Positions 46,293 to 59,000 of a DNA stretch of 64,000 bases are shown piece after piece. The position numbers were made by a program, and so were the translations under genes. Origin of the DNA: Asterochloris sp. CNOR1 (taxonomy: Eukaryota; Chlorophyta; Trebouxiophyceae; Trebouxiales; Trebouxiaceae); NCBI GenBank assembly GCA_963969365.1, contig OZ017747.1, positions 682,001 through 746,000 on the forward strand, written 5' to 3'. The notes under the pieces were generated by a model. It saw only the letters and a list, made by a program, of their open reading frames with translations, had not been told where the DNA came from and ran no database searches. Position 1 is the first letter of the stretch; each line of letters starts with the position of its first letter.

Positions 46293-46444
46293 ATTTGTGC
46301 CACAGAAATGTGAGGTATTGAGACAAGATGAGTGGGTCAGTGAGTGGTCAAGGATGTCTGCAATGTGATTTCATCTGAGTTGTCAAGCTGAAGGATGGAG
46401 TGAAAGCAACCAACACATCACCCTCTCCTGTCGGCCACATTCTA

Positions 46445-48416
46445 TCAGACTCTGTCAGGTAGCAGCACATGATAGGCATCTGACCAGTCCAGGGCAGAAG
46501 GGTCCTGAGGGTCAGTCTGGTGAGGGAAGCGTATACCGTCACCTGCCTTTCTCCGCGCTGGCGGCAGCAGCCATCTCACCCACCAGAGCGGCAGGTGCTG
46601 AACGTCAAAGGCCTCCTGCAGCCAGTGTCATGGGCTTGGCTAGATGCTGAAAAGCAAAGAGCCGCTGCCAGTGAGTTCCGCTCATGCGTGGGGTGGGTAC
46701 AGATCTCGCTGCCTGGGCTGGCCAGACCTGAAAGTTGTTTCGGAGACCTATATTGTAAGGGTTCACAAGCGTGCAGCCCTGAGCGCGGGCATCTCTGACA
46801 TTCCAAAAATGATCTGGGCCATCAATAGTGCTCTGCAGACAAGCGGGAGGATTTTTGTGAGGCGGGCATTTCGCACCAGCCCTGAGTTTCAGTCTCACTG
46901 ATATGCACTATGGTTTGCTTTAGCAAAGGCCACAGTGCACTCGTACAGTCGTGCAGGTGGCAGCAAGTCTATGCATGGCAGCAGCGCACTGGCACACCTG
47001 AGCATATGTCACACAAACCATCTGCCACAGAAAAAGGGGGGCCAGGGCAATGGCCACAGCAGTGGCTGCCACAAAGGCAATGATCATGGTCAGGGGGAAG
47101 TCAGGCTGGTTGCGGGCATGGGGCCAGGCTTGCAGCGCGGCCAGCAACAGGTTGGCCTGCAGGCGCATGGAGGGGCACACCCTGTTTCAGTACCGGGAGG
47201 GAATTTGAGAGCTGCTGACAGCGCCAAGGGAGGCACAGCTCGTAGTCGCTGCGCACCCCAAGTGGCAATAGGTCTGCCTGAGTAGGTCTCTAGCAGCGCG
47301 ACATTTGTACCATGACACCCCACACAGGACCAACAGCCAGCTGTGGGGCCAGGGTGCAAACTGGCTATGCACACGTTCCAAGCCAGACAGGTGCACAGGA
47401 CCACAGGCCAAGGTGCAAGGTGCCGGCTTGAAGTCCACTCACTGCAAAGACCGACCCCAGGCAGGCGTAGAACGTAAACAGAATGAAGAAGCGGGAGTTG
47501 TGGTAGCCTATGCAGCAGTTCATCTGCAGTGCAGGGCATGACGTGGGACAGCCCATGCAGGCAGAGCAGTTCAAGGGCATTTTGTGACATCTTCCTAAGC
47601 AAACACTGAGCAACAAGCCTGGTGCATTGCTGTAACCCACCCAAGGGCAGTGATGGTCCATTCTAAGAATGCACCTGCAGCCAGAGGCTGGGAAATGTCC
47701 ACACTGACACGTGCCACCCAAGGGATGGCCAGAGCAGGTCTGCCACGCCAAGACTCTCGACACGCAAGCAACTTGTCATGAAGCAGAAGCAGCTTGCCTG
47801 TTGCAGATACTGCAGTGGTGCGCGAGAGGCGGCTTGGGCCTCCTGCAGGTCTCACAGAACCTGCGGCATTGCCTGGCAACATAGGCATACTCCTGCACCA
47901 GTTTGACACAAAACGCTTCACTGCCAGGCGGCTGATGCTCTGCATTGCCTCACAGCACAGGCATGGCAGTGCAGACTAGATGGAGATGTCTTGGCATGCC
48001 ATCTGGAGACAACAGCACAGGTCTGGGGATGCATTGCAGAGGGCTTACAGGGCCTGTGGCCAGCACTTCTGTGCCGCCAGGGTTTGTTTGGCAGCAGCGG
48101 ACGTAGTTAAACAGCAGGTTGGCCAGGAGGAAGAGGCCAAAGCAGAGCTGTAGTAGGACGTAGGGCCAGCTGCACGTCTGAATAAGCTGCGGTCACAAGC
48201 ATGTCTGTTCTGCAATGCCCAGTACAGGTGACTTTGGAAAAGTGACACACTCACATAAGGGAGGCCATATATAAAGCATGCTAGTGTGATACCAGTAATG
48301 AGAGTGCAGGCCAGAGACACAAAGGCTGGACCTGCATGCTTGATGACAAACTGGCAGGAGACCAAACATCCATGGCCAACCTTCCATGCAACAGGGTCCA
48401 TGCAACAGATCATCAT
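46445..48416 (-). CDS. DHHC-type protein S-palmitoyltransferase
   Basis: Integral membrane enzyme attaching palmitate to cysteines. Eight exons (minus): 48255-48416, 48049-48177, 47798-47892, 47641-47674, 47443-47523, 46998-47156, 46728-46832, 46445-46615; 311 residues. Two N-terminal membrane segments (HAGPAFVSLACTLITGITLA; LLQLCFGLFLLANLLFNYV) precede the cysteine-rich domain: RRFCETCRRPKPPLAHHCS, CNRCILRMDHHCPW with the catalytic DHHC at 135-138, then CCIGYHNSRFFILFTFYACL (third segment). The fourth segment is MIIAFVAATAVAIALAPLFL. The STID (TTxE-like) motif and NPYNIGLRNNFQ (PaCCT/NP-Y element) are present near 221-255, and LPLWWVRWLLPP follows. All zinc ligands appear intact. The intron after 47798 has a GC donor. 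The start is 47 bp from the NOL12 start on the other strand. Confidence 0.95.
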
Positions 48417-48463
48417 GGCTGCCACTCTTCTTCTGGGTTGTGACCTACACTGCCTTGCCGGCA
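48417..48463. promoter_or_regulatory. Very short bidirectional promoter, palmitoyltransferase / NOL12
   Basis: Only 47 bp separate the ATG of the minus-strand palmitoyltransferase (48416) from the ATG of the plus-strand NOL12 gene (48464). Transcription start sites must be very close or each 5' UTR must overlap the other gene's first exon. No motif recognised. Confidence 0.6.
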
Positions 48464-49700
48464 ATGAAGAGGTTTGCGGAGGAGGATGCTCTCGCCTGGG
48501 ATCAAAACCCAGCGGATGCACCAGCATCAGCCAATCATGTACAGAAGCGACTTCAGAAGCGCAAGGGAGTGGAGGTCGCCTTCGATCCCAAGGCTCACAG
48601 GTTCAGCAGCAAGCAAGGCTTGCACTACCTGGCTGTGCCAGCATCAAGCTGCTCACAGTGCCTGACACTGCGCCTACAGGGACTACCTGACAGGCTTCAA
48701 GAGGCGCAAGGACAAGCGGCGTAAGGAGGCTGCCAAGTAAGAGTTAAGCTCACTGGCCAGGGTTTAGCCTCAGATCAGATGTTTGGTTTCGTTCAAAATT
48801 TGCTTGGCTGCAACGGCAGACGTGCCATGCAATGTGTACCCAGTGCTCACTGAGCTGCACTCACTTCCGGCACAGCTTGAGTTGCTTGGCACCTCACTTG
48901 CAGGCAGCTGGACGATAAGGCTCGCAAGCAGAAGCAGGTTGAGCGTGCAGAGGTGCGACGCTGTTTTGGCCCATGCTAGGCCGCAGGGGCCCCGTCTGCA
49001 AAAAGCCTGTGGCAAATGCTTGATTGCAAGGCAAACAGGCTGCACAATCAAAGCCACTCCTTGTCAGCAGCAGCTGCTTGCATAACTTGCACATCTGACT
49101 GCTGCAGAAAAAGGCCAAGCTCAGGGCTGACCTGCAACTGGAGCGCTATGAGTCCCATTCTGAACAGGAGGGCGAGGATAGTGCAGTGGCCTGCGCGACT
49201 GTGCATGTCTTGCAGTCGCCGCTGGGTCAGACATCCACTGTCACAATTGCCCCATTCAGCCTGCACAGTGACGAGGAGCCAGCAGGCAATTCTGATGCCA
49301 GGTGTGCTGGCTACACTTGTTGGCTGGCACAGTGTGAGCATGTTGCAGCTCAGAGCGGAGAAGCTGTGCCTGCTTCTCTGAGCATGTAGCTCCTTGAGGC
49401 TTTGACTGCTTCAACGTCTAACACATCCTGTGGCACAGTCACTGTATGGAGTCCGTTGCTGTTGATGCTGCTTTGCATTTCTGGTGCTCCATGTTTGACG
49501 CTGGCATTGCTCCCAGGATGAGTCAGGCTGTGTAATGCTGCAGCAGCGACTCTGAGGTGCCCAGCGAGGTGCAAGAAACCTTGCCGGTCACAGGCAGGCG
49601 GAAACAGAATGAAGAGGACCTTGTACAGCCACAAAAAAGCAAGCTGGAACAGAAGTCAGCACGGCATCAGCAGAAGGGCAAACGGCAGAAGGGACGCTAG
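48464..49700 (+). CDS. NOL12: Nucleolar protein 12 / Rrp17-like rRNA-processing factor
   Basis: Nucleolar factor for pre-rRNA processing (yeast Rrp17 is a 5'-3' exonuclease of this family). Five exons: 48464-48600, 48680-48736, 48904-48952, 49108-49301, 49544-49700; 197 residues, similar to the human protein. The diagnostic segment is KGVEVAFDPKAHRDYLTGF followed by KRRKDKRRKEAAK, the family's FD...R.(E/D)YLTGF.KRK signature. It continues into a Lys/Arg/Glu-rich helix (KARKQKQVERAEKKAKLRAD) predicted to be a long coil. The middle part is acidic (ESHSEQEGEDS) and the tail is very basic (KSARHQQKGKRQKGR), fitting nucleolar retention. The divergent partner is the palmitoyltransferase; it converges on the OSCA gene with about 370 bp between stops. 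Confidence 0.9.
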
Positions 49701-50072
49701 CCAAAGGTTGCAATGACATGTTTGGAGCGCATACACTCCAAACTTTGGCATTGAACCCTTTGTGACTGCACTTTGTGTTCATTTCATGTTTACTACATCC
49801 ATTCACTGCCCAAACACTGGTCAACACTGTGCTAAGTGTCTGTGCACATTTGCACGTCACTCCCAGCTCTGGCTGTACCTCGGCATTGATCCACACTAAA
49901 CTATGGTTGCTCTAGCTGGTCATTGTTGGACTTCTGGTGGGTTGTCACACTGGAGGGAAGACGGCACGATTCCTCTAGTAAGAGTAGGTTGGTGCACCTG
50001 CAGACAAGGCCGCTTCTCAGCTGGCTCAACACACTGCCTGCCTCACAAGCTGTGTGCAGGTTGCAGGTAGTG
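49701..50072. other. Convergent intergenic region, NOL12 / OSCA
   Basis: Expected to hold the two 3' UTRs. I see no gene, repeat or RNA in it. Confidence 0.5.
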
Positions 50073-53000
50073 CTAGCTGCGGCCACAGCAAGATGTGCAG
50101 TGCTCACCCCAATTCTCCCAAGCCTTGCCATACTCTGGGTACCAGCCAGCTGCTCCAGGCCTGCACAGGACTGCCAAAGTTAGCAGATGTCCATGGCACT
50201 GGCAGCATCTGTTGCAGCATGCCTGCTCTGGCTGCCAAGTTGGCAGTTCCAGCATGCCTGCTGTGGGCGTCGAGTAGGCAGTCCCAGCATTCCTTCGAGA
50301 TGAATGTGTCCCTGCGTGTGCGCAGAACAAGCAGCCATCCCTGGCTGGGATGATGTCAGCTAACTTCCTCTGGTCTGTCACCACGCTTGCACCAGAAAGA
50401 ATCCCTGGTTGTCTGCGACATCAGCAGCCATGTCATATGCCCCAGCCTGCCATGTTCTGGCTGGTTCCCAGCAGGAGAAGCCATGCTGCATGCACTTCTC
50501 ACCTCAGAGCTGGCGGCATGTACACTGTGGGGTCGACATGCGCCAGAGGGGCTGCAGCAGCTGCCTCCAGAGGCATGTGCCGCACAGCCATCCCGAATCG
50601 GATCTCACAGTATCTGCAGGCAGAGCAAACAGTGCACAAAGATGCTCCGCAATGTCTGCCCCCACTCTACTGGAGCTTGAAGGAGGTGGAGCAATTGCAA
50701 CATTGCTGGATTGCAGTGAGCAGCTGCGGCATGCAGGATCACGTGCAAGAAGGACGAGTTGCACAGTGCAGCAAGCAATTGATGCGTGCTGCGCAACAAA
50801 GATGACACAAGCTGGTGCAGGCAGGCAGTGTCCACTGAGCAGCAGCCAGCTCCAAGCAGCAGCCCGCCCCACCTGTAGAACTTGTAGATGATGGGGGTCA
50901 TGGTTGCCCAGAGGATGCTGGCCTGGACATAGGCTGAGTTTGACAGCAGCACACATCCTGCAGCCAGAATGTTGTCAGCCAGGCCTGTGCGATGACTGTT
51001 TCTGCAAAACTTGACAGCGCCAGAGAGTCGTTGTGCACATCAACACAAGTCTGCAAAAGAAGGTCCTAGGTTGTTGAGTTTTGGCAGCCTATCTGAAGCA
51101 GACAGCATCAATTCTGTGATTGCGGCGCGGGTCTGCTGAATGCAGTTCACGTGCAACTGCACAGCTTGCCTGTGAAGAACTCAAAGATGAAGAGGCAAGC
51201 ACAGATCTGTTTGAAGATGTTGTCCCACATGCGTCCGCCGCTCTCAAAGCAGCGCTCACTCACATACAGGATGTTGTAGCGCCAGAAGATCCAGGACTGC
51301 ACTCAGCAACCGAAGGTTAATGCCGGTCTAGGTGTCAGGCAGTGCAGGACAGCTCTTGTGCCAGGCAGGTCATGCAAATGCCCGTCCAAGTTGATGACTG
51401 TTTGCAAACATAATTGTTAGCATCAATGTTGCAAGGTCTGCACTGGGCAATTTTCAGATGCTGTGGCTGCAGCATCCAGCAACCATTTGCTGCAGGTGGG
51501 TGCTCAGTCACGGCGGCTGCACAACTGCGGGGAGTTGCCAGGCATGATGCAGCCTACTTGCAGGCCTACCTGCATGAAATAGATGAGGGTGAAGGGCAGA
51601 ATGATTGGGGAGGTGGCTGCAAAGGCAAGGCCGATGATGAAGATCAGCATCAGGTTGCCAACCTCCCGCCCGTAGCGGATGCTGTGGGGCCAGATGGCTG
51701 CGACTTTGTCTCGGTCCGACTTTGGGGGTCCTGCAGCACCAGCGTGTGTCTCTTGGAAGGGCCGGGCCAGCCACTACTGGCCATGGTGGTGTTCTAGTGC
51801 TGTGCCTGCACACACTGATGACCGGCAGGCCTCCATGTCAGTCAGATCAGGGCATGACTTGAGCAACAGGCCACAGCAAGCTGACGAGCACATGGGATTG
51901 ATGGCATGGACAGGCGACATTGCGGCAGTAATGTGACATAGACGTGTGTGCAGCTGCACGACTTGCTCGGCTGCGCAAAGCCTTGGCGAGCACACCTGGG
52001 TGGCCAGCACCCAGAACGCAAAATCACCCACCGCAGATGCCCAGCAGCCTGAAGAGGCCGACGAGGACGCCAATGTGGGGGTACATCAGGCGAAAAGGGA
52101 TCATGGCAATGCCCTGAGTGATGACAAAGTTGATGAAGAAGTTGCTGCTGTTGGGTACGGCAGTCCCAATGAGGGTGGCAATCTGCCCTGCAGAGACCAG
52201 AATGGCAGTCAAAGGGTGCTGCTGGAGGGCAAATAAATCTCTGGCACGACTGCTGCTGCTGGAGAGCGTGTGAAACTGGCGGCCTGTCTGCACAGGCGGA
52301 GGATGGCAAGTGAGTACAGCAGTCAACAGCGGGGCAGTTCCTAATGGCGATGGCAGGGCCACCGGGGGCAGGAAAACAAGGGGTTAGGCAAGCAGCCATC
52401 CCTCACATTGGCTGCCGCTGCAACTCCTAGGGCAGCATTGAGCAAAACCAGCCTGCACCCCTGCAGACTCAGCAGGCTCCGTGATCCAGCTGCCCAGCTA
52501 GAGACAGCAGCAAGACTGCCTGCAGCTCACACCTAGGCAGCGACACTGTCATGCTCTTTGAGTGCAGCACCCAGCATATATATGGTTGTGGAACCGACAC
52601 TGATGGAAGTTTGAGAACTTCGTCTGAGGAGAGGCCATGTGGGGCACTTGTTCCTCTCTGGTTCCAGTAGACTGGCTGCATCTGGGTGTAACTTGAAGCG
52701 ATGTGCACAAGCTGCCCCACACATCAAAGTCTTTCTGCGATCAGCCCACCCAGAGACGCAGCAGCATGGCCTGCAGCTCACACCCAGGCAGCAAAACCAG
52801 CTTTTCGAGTGCTTTCATGTGCAGCAGCTGCATTTGCTGCCTCAACCCACCAGGGTCCTTCAACCAGTTGCCCAGCTGGCTGAAGATGGCCCCTCCAAAC
52901 ATGGCGCCCAGGAAGACGTTGAAGACGTCCCAGAAGAAGAAGAGGGTGGAGATGCGGCGGTCCAAGGCGCTCAGGGAGATGTGCTGCCCCTCACTCTGCA

Positions 53001-56000
53001 GGCACATGACCGTAAAGAATCGATATGCTGATTCAGTCCTCACGCAATGTGCACAGGCCAGGATAGGTCAGCTGGCGCACTGCAGGCACAAAGCAGGCAA
53101 GGTTCGGGGTTCACGCCTCAGCTTGCTCAAAAACATGTGCTGCCCCAAGCCCTGCAGCCCAGGCCAGCAAGTAAGGGTACCACACTGCTCAGAGGGATGC
53201 CAAACCCTTTGATCTGCAGGCGTGGGCCAGTTGGAAGTTCAGCGTGCAGCTCCTCTGTTGGTGGGGCCAGAGTGCTTGTGCTGCACCTGCCGGGGCTGTC
53301 AGCAGTGGGTACACTGCCGAACCTGGACTGGGTGGACACCTGGTGGTGGTGGTGGTCCACTGGTGGTGGTGGACCTGGTGAACCTTTTGGCTAATGCCAA
53401 AGCAGATGCAGGACATGTGCTTTTGCAGCAGCAGGCCCCTTGCTGCAGCACTGTAACCTTTTTGTATGCACTTGACACAGCATTGTGCCCTCTTTGCAAC
53501 CCCTGGGCATATATGCTTCACCCAGCACAGAACTGCATGACAGCATCTGATGGCAGCGTTTGGAAAGCCACACAGCTTGCACTCACCCAGGCAAAGCGGT
53601 ACAGGGCGTTGGGCATGACCAGGTTTTGCCACAGCATGAGCAGCAGGGGCGGGACCACGGCCGTCAGCAGCGAACGCGCCTGCGAGTTGCGGCTGCAGTA
53701 CCAGCTGCTGTAGAATTTGTTGAGCACGCTGCCGCTGCCGCAGATGGCTACTGTAGCCTGGGCGATGATGCCTGCAGTTGCAGATAGCGCGCTCAAACCT
53801 GTTGAGGATAAGCCTGCAAGAGTCTCAAACCCGCAGCAACACCAGTGGCCTGCATGGGGAGGGCACCTGGCTAAACTCAACCCTTTTACAGGTACTGGTT
53901 ACTTTTGTGTTCACTGTGTGAAGGCATGTCTGACAGTGCCGCAGATGGTTGCTGTGGCCAGAGCAATGACGCCTGCAGTAACAATGGTAGACTTGCATTC
54001 CAGTATGAGTACGCACAGCACACAGGAGCCCTGCTGCAGCTCCCTGCCATATTGATCTGTTAGCCATGCGTTGAGTGCGCCTCTTGTGTGCCTCAGGCTT
54101 TGCACGCACAGCACAAAGGAGCCCTGCTGCAGCTGCCTTGCCATACTGATCTATTACAGTGCATGGGTTGAGTGCGCCTCTTGTGTGTTGCAGTGGCGCG
54201 AGCCTGGACAGCAAAGTAGATCAGGAGCCGGCTAAGCATTCCCCAAGTGGCTGCACGCACTTGTGCAGTGTGCAGCATGCTCACCAGTGAACAGGCCAAT
54301 GGGCACCAGGATGATGCCAACAATGAAGGGCAGGACCACCATCTGCCGGAACTCGCGCTTTCGGTAGCTCCACCAGAGCACCGACCAGTTCACCTGCAGC
54401 ACCACAGTTGGGCCACTGCAGCTGGGCAGGTGGGCCGGCAATTCGACGTCAGCCTTTCAAGAGCACAGTGCATAATCCAAACAGTGCCCATTCAACAGAC
54501 TGGCAGCCTGAATGCAGGCACCTCTCAGTCGCCCGCTGCGGCAGTGCGGCATGCAGCAACGCGCCCTTCGCACCACCAAGTCACGCACTGAACACCCGTC
54601 GGACAGTTTTTTTATTGTCAGATGCATCTCTTGGCCTCTGGATCAGGAAGAGATACACGATTGCTGGAGCAGGCACCTTTGTTGCCACCCCCTCAGACAG
54701 CAGAGCCAGCTGCTCACTTCTGGGCCTGGCGCCTCAAATGACCCTACACCCTCCTCTCATAAACGCCATCTTAGATAGTTGCCTCAGACAGAACAAGGTG
54801 AGCTGCTCACCTCCTCCGGGCCTGGAGCCTCAAACACCCTGAAGTGGTGCCCATCCTCTGCGTGCAGGTTGACCTGGGCAGCAATGGCGGCGTCCTTCTG
54901 GCTGTTGAAGAAGACAAAGTAGGAGGTGCTGGGCGGCCCTGCCAGCGCCTTCTCACGCTCCACAGTGATGCGCGACTCAAGCTCACGGATCTTGGCTGAC
55001 CAGAAGTCGATGGCATCAACGCGTGCCCCTGCGGCAGAAGCCTGGTGTTTGCTGCACCACTGGAGGAACTCAATGTTGCTGCCAGGAGGTCAGACCCACC
55101 TGCAGACATGCAGCATGTGCATGCACAGAAGTTACGGCGTCTTCAGCAGCAGGGCAGGCTGGCACTCAGGTGCAGACACAGCCTCTTTGCAGCTGGCGCC
55201 GGCAAAATTGATGACACCTCCCTTTACGCCCTCCTGCATCTACTCAAGCCACAGAAGGCGCTCAAGGCCTGGCAGCCCTGAAGCCGATGTTTACATCTCG
55301 GCTGACCAGAAGCCAACGGCGAGTACCCTTGCAGGTGTGACAACGAGATGTGACTGGCACCCGGGAATACCCACATACGATTAGCTGCTGCTAATTTCGA
55401 GCCTCAACACAGGACTGAACCAGCATCATCAGCCCAGCTGGACCGGCAATCAAGGCCTGATCAGTGCTGCATAGACATTGATTGGCAGCACCACTTCGTG
55501 CGCTTGGTGCAGGCGATGCCTGGCTGATGAACAAGCCTGGTGGCACCCTCGTTGCCTGGCATGCTGGCACTGGATGGCCCTGTGTTGATAGCAACACCAT
55601 TCCATGCAAGACATGGTTGATTAGCCGTCTAAGCAAAGCTGCATGTCCACCACTTGCAGATGAGGAGGCCGTCTCACCTGTGCAGCCGCAGCAGCGCATG
55701 CGGAAGGTGGGGCGCCTCTTCTGCTGGGAACGCTCAAAGTCGGCCTCTGCCTTCTCCAGCTTAAGGCAGGCCAGGTCCCACTGCAGCAGGAGCAGGTCCA
55801 CCTCCTGCACAGCAGATAAGACGCCTGTCCTGGCAGCTACTTGGCTGTGGGCCTGCTCAGGTGCCTGGCTTGCACACCTGCTCTCGATTGAAAGATGACC
55901 TTCAAGGCGGTCTGACTGTGGCTGTGTTTCAGGCTGAGGTAGGGATGCAGGAGCCTCCAGCATGCAAGCCCGGCCACCAGTAGCACTTGGGAGCACTGCT

Positions 56001-59000
56001 GTGGTTGTGCCTGCCAAGTCGTGGGTAGGCCAGCCATCCTGTAATGAGGAGTCTGGGTGCAGAGTCTGGGAGGCCATGCCTCCCCATCACCCCTTGACCC
56101 CCAGGTGAGGACTGTGCACACCCCCTGCAACCTTGTAACATTCTGGTAGAAGAGGACCCATTGGCTGCTCACCTTGTGGTTGCGCACCACCAGGACCTGC
56201 TCAAAGGACCCTGGGAACAGGTTCTGGAAGGTCATGGCCACCAGCTCCTCTGAGGTCACCTCCCCGTCGCCATTCATGTCGTACTTGGCATACTTGCCCA
56301 GCTTGGTCAGGGACTGGCTGTTGGGCCGTGGCTGGCTGGCGCTGGTCGCATTAGAGAAGGGGAGACCTTGCTGCAGGCACCAGAGAGGGGACACGTCACC
56401 GGCTGGCAGTGGAGCGTGGCTGTGTGTGTTGGACAAGCAGAAGCTGCAGGAACCAGGGAAAAAAGCACCAGGGACCGGCTTTAGAGGTGCAGCCCCGCTG
56501 CGGGCACCAGATGATGGAAGGCCCGGTGCAGGCACCAGAGAGGAGGCTTGCTGCAGGCATCAGAGGAGGAGACGGCGCTGGCAAGCGCTGTGGCTCAGGC
56601 TGTGCAAGCTAAGGAAAGACACAGGACGGCACCAGATCCAAGGTGAGAGACTTCAGGCCGCCTGCAAAAGAGACCTCCGCACCACCATGTCACACACTTG
56701 CCTCTGGTGAGGAATGGCACTTGCAGGGTCCTTGCAACCAACCTAACAACGGCACTACCCGACGCTGCCTAGTTGAAGTGAGCGCTGGCACACCCCACAG
56801 GACATCTCTACAGTTGCCAGACGGTGGGAGAGGGCAAGGCAGGTGTTCTGCAGCGAGATTGGCAGTGCCGCCGCCCAGCAGCTTGGTCCCTAGCCAACCC
56901 TGCGAAGTCTCCAACAAACGCTTGCCTTATGGTGGGAGAAAGGGCTGGCCAGGGTCTCTGCAGCCCGCCTGACAGTGGCGCTGCCGGCCGGTGAGGCAGG
57001 GGTGGACCTCAGGCCATTGGGTGTGTTCAGTCCGTTGGTGGCCAAGCCATTGGTGGCTACGCCATGCGTGGCTGTTGGGCTGCCGCCAGACGGCCCTGCT
57101 CCTGCCTGCCCATGCTGCCCATACTGGGAGCGCAGGGGGACTGCCTGGGCCTGGACCCCTGCAGGTATGAGCACACCCAGGTGGCTGTTGTGGAATGGCA
57201 AGGGGGACACAAGTGCTATACCCTCTCAAGTTCTAAGAAGAGACCTATTTTCACTTCCAGGATGGCCTGCGAGCAAGAGCAGGCGCAAAACACGAGCGAG
57301 GTAACAATTGCACGTCTGCTCTCCTGCACAGGCGCGCCCCAGCTCAGCCAGAACCACGATGGCTGCATCTGCGCCTTCAGCCCTTGACTGCTGGGCAGAG
57401 CCGTGCACAGCTCCCGTGGGGTGCTCACCCGATGCAGACGCAGAGCTGCTTGTGCAGAGCAACTGCGACCTCATGCAGCACGCCCTCTTCCTGCAGCAGT
57501 CTCATCCTGCTCGGCATTCAGCACCCTCGCTTGCCATTCTAGTATTAACCCCTCCACACTGCTGAGCAAAAGCAGGCACAGAGCTGGCCAGACACATCAT
57601 GCAGCATGGCGCCTGCTCTGCAAGAGTCGCCTCTGGCTTGGCATGGCAGCAACCCGGCGTGCCTTTCAGGCCAGTCTCCACGTCCTCCACACTGGTGCGC
57701 CCCTGCCTAGGGCTGGTGACCGGGCTCTGGGGGGTCCCTGTCTGCACATCGCTGGCCTGGCTGCTGAGGTCTGGCTCGCGGCGCCGCTTGAGGTGCCACC
57801 AAGGCCGCTGCGGCGCCCTCAGCTGGGCATCGATGCGAGCTTCACGCTCTGCCTCCCTGCAGGCATGCGCTTGGCGACGGCAGTGTGAGCATCGTCAGGG
57901 ACTCTTCCATTCTCACCATTTGCACCCTCAAAGCTTGCTGACAGCGAGTGGCAGTGACAGACACATTGCAGGGCGGCTGTCAAACACTGCGAGGCTCAGG
58001 AGAGAATGGCACTACAAAGTGTGGGTATGCGCAGCTGGGCATCAACACTGGCTTTACGCGCTGCCTGCCTGCAGCCCAACACAGACCAGGACCCTTTGGT
58101 GAGGACAGCAGCATCAAAGGGCCTGGGCACAGTTTGATTTCATTGTTACATGCAGACTGCAAGGCGGCCTTCACCAACCTTTGAGGTCACAGCAGGGCAG
58201 GGCTGCTGTCTGTTCTGCTACACTGCAGAGTCAGACCTGACAAATCTCACTCCCCGCAGCAGCACACAGGCCGGGCATGTCAGCAAGGTCCTGAGCAGTC
58301 ACTGGAGCCAGACCCACTTGGCTCGCAGCTTCATCAGGTCGGGCACGTCCATCACCAGCACAGCATACTGCTGAGCGTTGACCGCCACGGTGCGCCCATC
58401 AGCTGTGCTGGTGTTGACCGTCTTCCTGAAGACCACTGAGGGCTTGCCCATCAGGCGGGGGCCATCCTTGGTGGCTGGCAGGTTGTCAGCACGCCACCAC
58501 TTGTAGATGCTCTCCCGCTCTACAGAAAGTGGGGGGCCAGCTGGTGGGAGAATTATTGGTTGTGTGCACCTGGCTGATTGCATCAGCTCACCACCTGCCT
58601 TTCTGCATGAGCAGGGTGTGGCATGGCAAGGTCCTGCCTCAAAGTACAGCAGCCGTCTGCCTGGGCAGACATTCACAAATGCCATGCAGGATAGAGCAAC
58701 AGAAGAAATGCTCCATGGCCAACTCTGCCTGCAGCTGCACAGCGGCTACCACAGGGCTGTTCAGGTGGAACTGGCCTTGAAGTGGACAGCTGCATAATTG
58801 GCAGCAGCGTGTCAGCAGGGCCTGGCCAGGTGGCAAAATACTCGCTTGCCCTTTGGTCCAGCGCCTCCTGCAGCGTTTTAGTGCAGTCCGGCCACTGGCA
58901 AGCAAGCCCCCTAGTCAACTCCAACTCACCCGCCCTCTTCTCCAGCACCTCCTGCGGCGGGGGGTGCTCAAATCGGCTGATCAGCTGCGGAGCAGGGGCC

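Noticed and set aside
53911-54144. Open frame in an OSCA intron as a normal exon
   Set aside because: It is a partial duplicate of the true exon start that ends in a stop; treated as an exon-edge copy, not as constitutive coding sequence.
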